From the NCBI RefSeq assembly GCF_016802725.1, contig NC_052671.1, positions 19,265,231 to 19,329,230 on the forward strand: 64,000 bases of DNA. Direction: 5' to 3'. Source of the stretch: Solenopsis invicta. Its lineage: Eukaryota > Arthropoda > Insecta > Hymenoptera > Formicidae. Below the pieces are notes generated by a model. That model was not told the origin of the DNA. It searched no databases and saw only the letters and a program-made list of their open reading frames with translations. Below, one piece after another: positions 33,364 through 42,470 of the stretch (position 1 is the stretch's first letter; each line of letters opens with the position of its first letter). Made by a program: the position numbers and the translations under genes.

Positions 33364-34314
33364 TTACAACACACTATCCTTGTGTATCCATGAATTGTGT
33401 AAATTGTCAAATCCGAGCCATTTCATATAAACCTCATCCCCCCTTTTGCGCAACACTTTTTCAACGAGATACACGTCAGGATGAGTGACACGATGCAACT
33501 CATACTCGTAGAATCCTCCGGCAACAGGTTTTCCCTTGTAATCTTTTAGTAGATAAGTCACAGGATTAGTTATTTGTACTTTGGCAATTTTAAACACCTT
33601 GGTTGTCCAATTGGGCATATATCCTTTCTCAAAGACTGTCTTGTACTTGCTAACGCGTACCGAATCGCCTACTTTGAATTTTGCAGAACCCGCAATCTTA
33701 ACGTGGCTATACACCGTGTCCAACAGCTTTTCAGCAACAGCGGGAGTAACATCAATAGGCCGCATACCGATTGTTCGATGCTTTCGCGCATTATAGTTTG
33801 ACACGTGGTAACAAGTCGATCCATTTATAGTTTCCATTGAGCGTAAATTGTTTCCACATGTCGTTCTTCAAAGTCCGGTTGAAACGATAGTTGCTTTTAA
33901 CACTGAATACGTGGAATAATGGTTGATGTCATGTTTCTTCAAGAGTTTTTGCACATCAGCGTTGTAAAACTACTTGCCCATATCCGTCTGTAAGTTTTTT
34001 GGACATCTTCCGCTCTTTCGAATTATCCTGGCAATAGCTTCAGCCGTCTCTCTTCCACCCTTGGCTTTAAGCGGTATGGCCCATGCAAACTTGCTCAACG
34101 CATCGATGACGGTGAGTATGTAGTGATAGCCTCTGTTGGAGCTCGAGTACGGACGCATCTCGACCACATCAGCTTTCCACATATCGTCGTATCTCCGAAT
34201 TATAACGCGTCTTCGTGGAAAATTTCTTCTTGCAGAGGCATGCAGTTCCTTCACCAGTCGTCGCCTTTCGGCACTAACATTTTGTTTTTCTTTACGCCCA
34301 TCTGATGACATCAT
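33364..34314 (-). pseudogene. Polinton retroviral-type integrase with chromodomain, inactivated
   Basis: ATG at 34314. The core has Asp in WKADVVEM and Asp in LQTDMGK. An in-frame TAG follows at about 33973. Further on, near 33885, a small deletion with frameshift removes the segment that should carry the catalytic Glu. The C-terminal portion (33837-33364) is open and has an SH3-like part (KFKVGDSVRVSKYK) and a chromodomain-like end (VYLVEKVLRKRGDEVYMKWLGFD). Polinton integrases use the chromodomain for target choice. The gene is convergent with polB. Confidence 0.88.
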
Positions 34315-34579
34315 GTTTCACACCCAACTGTGGTTCTTTGACGTTTCGTTCACGTTATATTTAACGTTCATGTACGTTTTTTGGCGTTTCGTTCATGTTT
34401 TAGCGCTTTGTTTACGTTATATTTAACGTTCTCTGGCGTTTTGTTCATGTTTTTAACGTTTAGTTTACGTTATATTTAATGTTCTTGTACGCTTTTTTTA
34501 TTGTTAGTGTCAAACGCTATCGTTTGTATTATTGTTCTTCGTAGTTTGTATTGTCGTTCTTTGTAGTTTTTATTATTCA
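34315..34579. repeat. Repeated ACGTT-type motif upstream of the integrase
   Basis: About three degenerate copies of a 55-60 bp unit containing TTTACGTTATATTTAACGTTC, GGCGTTTCGTTCATG. It lies between the integrase start and the next gene, where the promoter should be. The role is inferred. Confidence 0.6.
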
Positions 34580-34843
34580 TTATTTTTTTCTGTCATCCTT
34601 GAATAACCTTTCTTTGTCTTCTGGTTTCTGCCAATGAGGTACTTTTTCGTAACTATTTTTGGCCCGATCTACGGCCGCTCGATAACCATCCTTCACCCGT
34701 TCTTGAGTTTTTTGATAGCAATCCTGAGCCGATTGATAGTTATCAGACAACTGTTCTTGAACCGTTTAATTTTTATTTAAGAACCGTTCGAAATTATTTG
34801 CTAGACGTTTGTAACCGTCTTTTCGACGTTCATTGCCGCTCAT
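34580..34843 (-). pseudogene. Small Polinton coiled-coil protein, one stop
   Basis: 87 codons from ATG 34843 (MSGNERRKDGYKRL) to a stop at 34580, with one internal TAA at codon 26. It has a regular DGY/NYQ/CYQ heptad-like pattern with Lys/Glu, suggesting a coiled coil. It overlaps the end of the upstream minus-strand gene by 14 bases. Too short to appear as a long frame. Function unknown. Confidence 0.5.
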
Positions 34844-35195
34844 CTTCTTTCGTTGTTGTTGTTGTTTCTAACTCGGCTTTGATAATTATACGTTGAAGCT
34901 CGTTTACCGCAGTCCACAATGCTTGCACGTCTTTCTCACATAAAGTCTGCCTCTCGTCTGACTCTTTCTGATGATTCGTCAAGGTTTTAATGTGCTGCTC
35001 CACGAATAGTTTGTTGGCGGCGTCGGTATCAGACTCGGGCAGCGCTAGACAACGAATCTTGTGCAATCTTGCGTCAAAGTCCATAGCAACGCGACACAAA
35101 GCGTTTTTGCGCACGTAATTTCTTACTATACTGTTCCAATGTTGAGACGAATCATCGCTTCTCCGTTCGAATTGTCCAAATTTGTTGATTGACAT
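34830..35195 (-). CDS. Polinton hypothetical protein, 121 residues
   Basis: Open frame from ATG 35195 (MSINKFGQFERRSDD) to 34830. Mostly helical and charged in its C-terminal half, ending in a Thr run (ETTTTTKEDERQ). No domain recognised. It is packed between two minus-strand genes, overlapping the next by 14 bases, which supports its being a real gene. Confidence 0.55.
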   Translation of the reverse strand: MSINKFGQFERRSDDSSQHWNSIVRNYVRKNALCRVAMDFDARLHKIRCLALPESDTDAANKLFVEQHIKTLTNHQKESDERQTLCEKDVQALWTAVNELQRIIIKAELETTTTTKEDERQ

Positions 35196-35247
35196 TTTTC
35201 CAATGTGAATAATATCGCTCGACTGGTTCGTTTTGACAATACGTGAG

Positions 35248-36363
35248 TTAATTTATAATGAGACCAGCCTCTCGAAGTTCTTCGATGATAGACAGTATCT
35301 CGTTGTCATGTGCATTGTTACCGGCCTGACGCGAAGCATCGAGCAATCATAGACGATCTACTAATTCGTCAGGATCGTCCCAATGAACGTAATCAATCGC
35401 GTTGTCGTTTAATATCATAGCGCTAGGTAATCCCTTTCCGGATTTATGTTTTCTCTTTGGTGTAGATTCAATCGACATCAATGGTGCGATCACATATCTG
35501 TACTTGTATTCTTTGTTGCTACGTAGTCGACTCTATGCATCGTAATTGCGTCTATGTACGTTAGTAGCCAACAATATGCTCTTGTACTTTTGCAAATCAT
35601 TTTCCGTATAGATGAAATCATCGGGGAGTCTCTTAAAAATCAATTCGTAAAAACCGGGTGTACCCGCATATCGCACACCATCGATAAATATGTTATCACT
35701 ACTGTCCACGTCGAACTTTTTATTACCAAGCATCATTCCATCCCTGTCGAGACGAACGCCATACACAGTGTCTATAATTTTTTCTTTTCCGTCTACGCTG
35801 AGGAAATCTCCGATGTACTTTTGACCCAGCGAACCCAAATGCTACGCCAACGCTTTTCTACCTTCCAACGTTTGCATCTGTTGTTGAACAGACGTTCCGA
35901 ACGAATCGTCTGTGGTTTCAAAAACGTTCTCGGGAGCCTTATTCGTTAATTTTGCAGCTCTGATCCTTGTACGCGGTGTGGACGTCATCGTCGGTGAATC
36001 CATCGCGTCGTTTAACGTATGCCGCATCAATTTGAATGATTTGCTTAACGCGTGATCCACTGAAATGTCTTTTTGTTTCCTCTTCATATTACGCTGTATC
36101 GCTTCCTTCTGGGTGAATGGCATTTCAATGTCAACGTCATCGTCATCATCATCATGCGGTTCGTCTTTTATTGCGTGCCAGCTAGAGTTGTCAACGATCT
36201 TTTGCAGTGGCTCAATGATTGGTTTAAAGTGACTCTTGATCGCTATATCTTCCTCAATCTTGCCAGTCTTCAAAGCGCGATGTTTTTTACGGATCGACTC
36301 GGTCGTTTTTTCAATCGCTTTCGCGATCTTCTCACATTCGCGTATATCTTTGTTTTCAGCCAT
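35248..36363 (-). pseudogene. Conserved Polinton protein, unknown function, three in-frame stops
   Basis: A single reading frame from ATG 36363 (MAENKDIRECEKIAKAIEK) to TAA at 35248, 371 codons, interrupted only by TAG at 35842, TAG at 35533 and TGA at 35347-35349. The N-terminal third is charged and helical, the middle is acidic (DDDDDDVDIEMP), and the C-terminal half contains the motif GVRYAGTPGFYELIFKRLP and VHWDDPDELVDRL. I recall similar proteins in insect Mavericks but know no function; a structural or core role is a guess. Confidence 0.65.
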
Positions 36364-36403
36364 GTTAACGTTCTCGTTGACGTATCAATAGCGACTAACC
36401 ACG

Positions 36404-37105
36404 TTACGGTACCGCAAATTCGTTAAATCCTCTTCTGTATCGCCCATTAGTAAGCGCACTGTCCTTGTCTATTACTAGAAATCTATACTTTTGTTGCCAA
36501 CAAGTACGACACAATTCACAAAATTTCTCATACAACATGTTGGTGTTTACATGATCGTTATATACATGTTTGAGGTTGGTACCATCCTGTTTAAATAAGA
36601 TTAGCAGATTTGCATTGTCTCGTATGAGATGTTTCGGTATTCTAGTATACGTCTGACAGAGATAGAAGCAGTCAACGTCCGCGTGACGACCCATTGCAAA
36701 GTACTCTCTTATCGTATCTTGCTTGTCGCATGCCACGTCATCAAAAATAAAAATAGAATTTGGAAGCGCCTCGTTTGGCGGAATAACGTCGCTGTTGTTG
36801 GAGAATGTAAAATAGCCAATTTCATCTATTGGCGTCAATAAATTCTCCAAGTATTGATATTTCGGCTGTTGCAGCGATTTCGAGTATATGTACACATTTT
36901 CAAAGTGCACACCGTGTGGACTTTCCAGCAAGCTTATCAGCACGTTTGTCTTGCCACAATTTGACGGACCGCAGATAATACCGCGTATAGAAATCGGCAG
37001 CATGTTTCCATGCTTGCGCACCTTTTTTTCAGACATTAATTGTATCTTGTCGTCAAAATTTGTCACTTTAATCGCTTGCGACTGTTGCACGAATCGCATT
37101 TTCAC
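36404..37105 (-). CDS. Polinton genome-packaging ATPase (FtsK/HerA, A32-like), intact
   Basis: 233 codons, no lesions. Walker A GPSNCGKT at residues 46-53, Walker B SIFIFDDVA at about 117-125, and CQTYTRIPKHLIRDNANLLI further on, the usual sensor region of A32-like packaging ATPases. Two nearby Met codons (residues 1 and 3) could start it. A TATAAATA lies about 45 bp upstream. In family members this enzyme drives DNA into the capsid. Its intactness among decayed neighbours is notable. Confidence 0.92.
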   Translation of the reverse strand: MKMRFVQQSQAIKVTNFDDKIQLMSEKKVRKHGNMLPISIRGIICGPSNCGKTNVLISLLESPHGVHFENVYIYSKSLQQPKYQYLENLLTPIDEIGYFTFSNNSDVIPPNEALPNSIFIFDDVACDKQDTIREYFAMGRHADVDCFYLCQTYTRIPKHLIRDNANLLILFKQDGTNLKHVYNDHVNTNMLYEKFCELCRTCWQQKYRFLVIDKDSALTNGRYRRGFNEFAVP

Positions 37106-37144
37106 CCCTCTACAATGACAAAAATGAAAAATGGTACCAAAGCC

Positions 37145-37152
37145 TATTTATA
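37145..37152 (-). promoter_or_regulatory. TATA box of the ATPase gene
   Basis: TATAAATA on the minus strand, 40-47 bp before the ATPase ATG at 37105. A TATAAAAG on the plus strand near 37312 may serve the divergent late genes. Confidence 0.4.
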
Positions 37153-37426
37153 GAGACGCGTAGAGCAAAATAGTTCAGTACACAAAATGTTTCTCTTTGT
37201 GTCAGATGAGTGTGATATATACAGTTTAACCAACGAGCAGTACATACCAAAAATTGTCTTGTTGCGAAAATTTAACAATTGCATCGACCACGTGTGGGAC
37301 AGATTATCCGCATATAAAAGCTGATTAGGAGGTTCAACAATATCGTCGGTGTCTAGAACACTATAATTTGCAGCATCATCAAACGCACGTTGACGGACTG
37401 GCACCGCTGAGAAAAAATTGTAGTGA

Positions 37427-38097
37427 ATGTCAACGAAACGTAGGGGCTGCGGCGTGTTAAACAGTGCGATAAATGCACTTTCTTTTGAATTGCACATCCC
37501 CGGATATCAGTTTTGCGGCCCAGGAACGCATTTAAAGAAACGATTGGCCAAGGGTGATCGAGGTATAAATCCATTGGATGCAGCGTGTCGCGAGCACGAC
37601 ATAGCTTATTCGCAAAGCAAAGATCTCGCCGATAGACACGCGGCTGACAATATACTCGCAGTGTCTGCGCGGAAACGCATTACCGCGAGAGACTCGACTC
37701 TTGGAGAGAGAGCTGCTGCTGCTGCCGTTTAGGCAGCTATGAGGAGCAAAACAAAAATGGGTATGGGTTTGAAAACAAAGATGAGAAAAAAGAAGAAGAC
37801 GACGATAAAAAAAACGAATACTTCAAGTGCCAAAACGCGGTGGTATATTACCAATTTTACCGATGTTGGGCACGCTCGGATCCCTCATCGGTGGAGCTGC
37901 CACCGTAGCAAAAGCGGTAAACGATAACAAAGCTGTGCAACGTCAGCTCGATGAGCTACGGCGTCACAATCGCGCGATGGAACAAGGTCGCGGCTTGTAT
38001 TTGGCTCCTTACAAACAAGGACAGGGTATCTCAGCCCGTACAAACGTGGACAGGATGTATCAGCAAAGAAAGAAAAAACGTCGAAGAAGCGTTAAAA
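37427..38097 (+). pseudogene. Polinton phospholipase-A2-like virion protein, broken
   Basis: From ATG 37427: a segment with GYQFCGPGTHLKKRL and, about 20 residues on, DAACREHDIAYSQ. Together these are the Ca-binding loop and His-Asp active site of the phospholipase A2 fold found in parvovirus VP1 unique regions. A TAG at 37730-37732 and a frameshift near 37830 break the gene. The continuing part has a hydrophobic Gly/Leu-rich helix (GILPILPMLGTLGSLIGG) and GLYLAPYKQGQG. The enzyme would disrupt endosomal membranes during entry. It directly precedes the protease. Confidence 0.75.
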
Positions 38098-38482
38098 ATG
38101 CCATCAGGTGTAACAACGAACGTGCAATTGGAACAACTGGCGAAACATATGCGCATTCCACATTTGAGAGGTGTTTTTATGCGTAACGCATTGCCGATAA
38201 GCGGTGTACGTCAAAGCGAGAGCGGTATCATAAATCTGGACGATGTGGTGGGCCCTGGCCACTCATTGGGTAGCGTACGCAAAGAGAGACAATCACGTGG
38301 TATATTTCGATAGCTTTGGTAATCTTCGACCACTTAAAAAACTCGTAAGATATTTCGGAGACAGTGTGACAAAAATACAGTACAATCATATACCTTATCA
38401 ACGTTACCATCAAAGCAATTATGGGCAACTGTGTCTACAGTTTCTCCAAACGGTCTATGCGCGCGAATTTAAAGCCTGGTAG
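38098..38482 (+). pseudogene. Polinton adenain-like cysteine protease, active-site Cys lost
   Basis: ATG at 38098 (MPSGVTTNVQLEQL). The His motif THWVAYAK and Asp motif VVYFDSFGNLRP are present in the second half. The Cys motif reads QSNYGQLCLQFLQ: the position before GQLC that carries the nucleophile in this family is Tyr (TAT). A frameshift near 38255 separates the two halves. In adenoviruses and Polintons the protease matures the capsid. This copy is doubly dead. Confidence 0.85.
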
Positions 38483-38523
38483 TGCGATATTTAACTCAGT
38501 ATTCATTGGACACTTTTTCAATC

Positions 38524-39284
38524 ATGTCGCTGATACTAACGCTAACCGGGAAAAGCAGCGTTCTTGCTACAACCTACTTTCCCGCCATAGATTTAAGTGA
38601 CGATGATTACGAGCTCGGTCTAATGAACTTTGAAACTTACAACACGATAGCGAACGTAACTGCTTCGAATAATAAATTTTATTTTGATGAAGACGATGTG
38701 GAAATTACGATTCCCGAGGGATCGTATGAACTGCAAGCCATAAATGAGTTTTTGAGACGCACAATTCCACGAAAACGTTTGCAATATGCGATTCATGATG
38801 ACAATAATAAAAAACATGATATCGATGATAACGATGAGAATGAAGACTTCCCGATAGTACTTCGCGCGAATAACAATACGATGAAGAGCGAGATAAAATG
38901 CGCCTATAGAATAAATTTTAGCAAACCTAACAACATTGGATTGCTGCTGGGATTCTCTTCAAATCGTATATTACAACCGCGAAAATGGCACAAGTCGGAC
39001 GTACCGATTAATATTCTCAACGTAAACGTTATTTGTATAGAATGCAATGTGACCTCGAGCGCGTATAGCAACGACAACGTGTTCATACAATACATGAATT
39101 TTCGCCTAAGGTACCACCCGGGTATAAATTGTCGGAAACGCCGTTACAGATCATTTATCTGCCAATCACCGTGCAGAGCATTTTGGACTTGACGATACGC
39201 ATTGTCGACCAATACGGACGACTGCTAGACTTTCGAGAAGAAGAAATCACCGTCAGATTACACATACGACGGCTACGGCGATAA
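38524..39284 (+). pseudogene. Polinton minor capsid (penton-like) protein, one frameshift
   Basis: ATG 38524 (MSLILTLTGKSSVLATTYFP). The pattern of a single jelly-roll minor capsid follows: LSDDDYELGLMNFETY, FYFDEDDVEITIPEGSYEL, and NNTMKSEIKCAYRINFSKPN. The frame is open to about 39080, then shifts by one base and continues to TAA at 39284 with a C-terminal EEITVRLHIRRLRR-like end. It forms the capsid vertices in family members. Only one lesion. Confidence 0.8.
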
Positions 39285-39311
39285 AACGTGTGTATACGTG
39301 CAGCGTATGAG

Positions 39312-39473
39312 ATGCTTGTTTTGAACGGCACAGTCACAGATAACACAGTATTTACGAAGCTAATATTTGGTAGCAAATTTCAATCATCCGATTGCATTCA
39401 TAAGAAGAGAAAGCTCAACGCGTCGAACATTGCATTTTTACAATCTTTGGGATTTGCAGTACGAAACGTGTAA
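39312..39473 (+). CDS. Small Polinton protein, 53 residues
   Basis: ATG 39312 (MLVLNGTVTDNTVF), ending 39473 just before the major capsid start. Contains FGSKFQSSDCIHKKRKLN and NIAFLQSLGF. Basic and compact; the position between minor and major capsid genes is conserved in my recollection of insect Mavericks. Function unknown. A GTG at 39288 could extend it. Confidence 0.5.
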   Translation: MLVLNGTVTDNTVFTKLIFGSKFQSSDCIHKKRKLNASNIAFLQSLGFAVRNV

Positions 39474-39474
39474 A

Positions 39475-40642
39475 ATGACTGACATTCTCAATATCGGAGA
39501 TGAGGCAATCTTCGACGATCGTATCGTCAAGATTGAGACTCACTCGTACAATCCATACGCCAACCCTGTTTTTGGATATAGCGACGAAATAAGGATACCT
39601 ATACAGCAGCAGGATTTATACACGTTGCAGTACGAAAGTTTTCTTTACATTGAGGGAAAACTTAAAATAAAAGAACCAGCTGAGGGATCCAATGTAGTGT
39701 TAGAAAATAATTGCATCGCGTTCATGTTCGATGAGATTCGATATGAACTCAACGGCGTGGAGATTGATCGCAACAGAAACGTTGGAATTAACAGCATGCT
39801 CAAGAACTATGTTACTATGTCATCCGACAGAAGCGTAATCGCGAGAAATGCCGGCTGAGATCCATGGAATCCTCCAAATGGATATTTTAATTTTTGTGTA
39901 CCGCTCAACATGCTATTAGGATTTTGCGAAGATTATAAACGTGTGATGATTAACACTCGTCACGAGTTGATTTTAATACGATCACGCAATGACAACAATT
40001 GTCTAATTGGCGATCCAGTGCGGCAGCCGGAAATCGAATTGCTCAAAGTACAGTGGCGAATGCCGCATGTGTCGTTGAGTGAGAAAAATAAACTGTCGAT
40101 GCAACGTGCACTAGAAAGTGAAAAATACCTGAGCATGGCTTTTTGCTCGTGGGATCTGTACAAGTTTCCACTATTGCAGCTCACAACAAAGCATTCGTGG
40201 GCCATCAAGACCGCTACTCAGCTCGAGAAACCGCGATATGTCATCTTCGCTTTACAGACTGATTGGAAAAACAACATGTCCGAGAATGCTAGTCGATTCG
40301 ACCATTGCAAGTTAAACAACGTAAAACTCTACCTGAACTCGAAATGCTACCCCTATGAAGATATGAATCTAGATTTTGATAGAAACAAATGGGCTATTCT
40401 CTACGACGCGTACGCACGTTTCTGTAAAACTTATTACGGATACGATTATCTCGAGCCTAATTAAACTGTTACGATGTTTCGACAAAATGGCCCTTTCGAT
40501 CAAGAGCGCAACCGTGGATGTGAAATTGGAATTTGACACTACGGAGAACGTACCAGCAAACACCACTGCCTTTTGTTTGATCTTGCATGATCGTTTAATA
40601 GAATACTGCCCATTGACCAATGTTGTGCGCAAAATCAAGTAA
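39475..40642 (+). pseudogene. Polinton major capsid protein (double jelly-roll), broken
   Basis: ATG 39475 (MTDILNIGDEAIFDD). Motifs PYANPVFGYSDEIRIPIQQQ, EIRYELNGVEIDRNRNVG, FCVPLNMLLGFCEDYKR, and DAYARFCKTYYGYDYLEPN follow the double jelly-roll capsid of Polintons. An in-frame TGA at 39856-39858 and a frame change with probable deletion at 40465-40495 interrupt it. The final 50 codons (SIKSATVDVKLEFD...) continue in another frame to 40642. It would form the capsomers. Confidence 0.85.
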
Positions 40643-40677
40643 AATACGGAGGCATATAAAGATTGAAACGTTTTGCA

Positions 40678-40975
40678 ATGAGAAGCAGTCTTCGTTTCGA
40701 CATGATTGTGCCAACGTTCGTGGATCTGCAAGGCTTTCCCTTTGGAGGATTAAGCGATTTCATCATCAAAGAGTTTGCCGCTCTTAGAGAAGGAAGAGTT
40801 CTTTATCACTACATGTTTAAGAATCAAAGACCATGGGATTGGCTGATGAAATCCGAAAGATTCTGCTGTTGCTGGCTGACTGTGTGTCACCATGGCTTAA
40901 GATGGGAAGATGGGACAGTTCCGTACAAGTCAGCGAAACAGTTGATTACACAAGCTGTATATGGCACGATAAAAA

Positions 40976-41019
<44 letters not shown>

Positions 41020-41283
41020 TGCGAAGATCTCGTATACGTCAAAGGATTTGAAAAAATAGAATGGTTGAAGGATTTGCTCGATGCTGATGCTGGAGATAAT
41101 GTAATCATCGAGACAATGGATGCTGATTACGAAGACATGGAATCTTTGAATAAATTAGATGCTACTAATACTATGCAATGTGGAAAACATCGTAATAACA
41201 AGAATTGTGCATCACAAAATGTATACAAAATGTATAATTTGTGGTCACAACGCCAAAAAGAATTGCAAGATTTTGAAAAATAA
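40678..41283 (+). CDS. Exonuclease-like Polinton protein with poly-Asp tract
   Basis: Open frame; likely start ATG 40678 or 40702 (MIVPTFVDLQGFPFGG). The N-terminal D-x-x-G-F and IIKEFAALREG segments, followed by HHGLRWEDGTVPY, resemble a degenerate DEDD-type exonuclease fold seen in insect transposon proteins; the identification is tentative. A run of 14 GAC codons (about 40978-41019) encodes poly-Asp. The C-terminal half has DADYEDMESLNKLD and a Cys/His cluster (CGKHRNNKNCASQNV). No lesions, so with the ATPase it is one of the few open genes. Confidence 0.6.
40978..41019 (+). repeat. (GAC)n trinucleotide repeat in coding sequence
   Basis: About 14 consecutive GAC codons; perfect repeat within an open frame. 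Confidence 0.95.
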
Positions 41284-41637
41284 AAAAGTAAAATAAATGT
41301 TAAAGATTTTATTTCTTTTTCCTTTCCCTGTAGTTTAAAAAGATAGACGTGTATTTAAGTTACGTTTCGTCTGTTGGGCAACGACAAAAAAAAACGCTAG
41401 AGTCTCTGCCTTTTCATTTACATTTTTCACGCATGACCCTTTGCAGCAAGGGGTTTCCGAATTTTTTGTCCAGTCGTGAAAATTCTATATTTTTGTGGGA
41501 GAAAGTCAAGTACAGTTATTCTTTTACATTTTCGAGCTCGAGCACACCTTTCGATCAGTTTTAAAACAGCGAGAAGCTCAGCAGCAAGAACATCTCTCCA
41601 ACTGAAATCGCCAAGTTTTTTAAAAAAGTAGTGTAAC
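41284..41637. other. Polinton intergenic stretch
   Basis: No supported gene; likely 3' end of the exonuclease-like gene and the promoter of the next gene. Confidence 0.4.
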
Positions 41638-42372
41638 ATGGAGCAATACATGGAGAGACTAGACCCATTATTGCGGGTGACATCCTGCAAATGCTGTAAG
41701 TATTTAAGTATAAGTAATTGTTTAAAATATATTTAACACGTTGACTGCCACGCGGGTTTATAATGAAATCCTTGTTAAATCACACGCGTTGCTGTACGAA
41801 ACGAATAAACCATTTATAAATTAATAGTTTTATCATTACATTCTGTGAAATATCTGTCCAAATATTTTCAAAGATTCTTTGTAAATAATCAAATAAGCGT
41901 CACCTGAATACGAGAAAATGCGACCCGATGAAAACTTTTGCTGTCACTCAAATACGAATGATGTGGCAGTCAACATAATAAATGCACATTTAAAAAATTT
42001 CATTTGAAATTTTCAGCAACTTATGGTGCATAATGAAGGGGAGCTGATTGTGCCAATTCGGCACATTTTAAATCTACGCGTGATTGGCCCCCAGGTAAAT
42101 TATTTTTGTTATTATTAATTTATTAGTTTAATATATTACACAAGTGCATTATTAATCTTACCAACTTTTTAACTTTTTAGAATATTTGGCCAGCAGACGT
42201 GTCCGTACGAGGACACATAAATGTTGAAAAAAAGAAAGATGTGCATTATTTGCGATCGATAGATCGCGATTACAATACATACATATGGGAGAGAGACTGC
42301 GTGGAGGACGCGTGGGATCTCCGGATTCTCTTTGGAGAGAAGCCATATGAAGAGGAAGAGTGGTGGGGATAA
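41638..42372 (+). CDS. Intron-containing Polinton protein, unknown function
   Basis: Exon 2 (42017-42094; LMVHNEGELIVPIRHILNL) and exon 3 (42181-42372; DVSVRGHINVEKKKDVHY to EEEEWWG) join in phase 0 across an 86-bp intron with CAG|GTAAAT donor and TTTTTAG acceptor. A possible exon 1 begins at ATG 41638 (MEQYMERLDPLLRV) with a GTAAGT donor at 41697, but its phase does not fit exon 2, so an indel or a different start must be assumed. The long first intron contains a small MITE. No domain; the C-terminus is rich in Tyr, Trp, Asp and Arg. Confidence 0.5.
41737..41974. mobile_element. Small MITE inside a Polinton intron
   Basis: Starts CACGTTGACTGCCACGCGGG directly after TTAA and ends GTGGCAGTCAAC. 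The 12-bp GTTGACTGCCAC inverted repeat plus the left TTAA suggests a piggyBac-like element; the right TTAA is not preserved. Confidence 0.5.
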
Positions 42373-42470
42373 CCCAAGGAAACTTGTGCCTTATAAAATT
42401 ATTCACGAAATTTAATAAAAATAAATAAAAAATTTTTGAAATCAAATAAATAAATATTGTATACGATACC

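Noticed and set aside
37144..37497. 117-codon minus-strand frame between the ATPase and the phospholipase-like gene
   Set aside because: Overlaps the divergent promoter region and the start of a recognised plus-strand gene; no domain seen.
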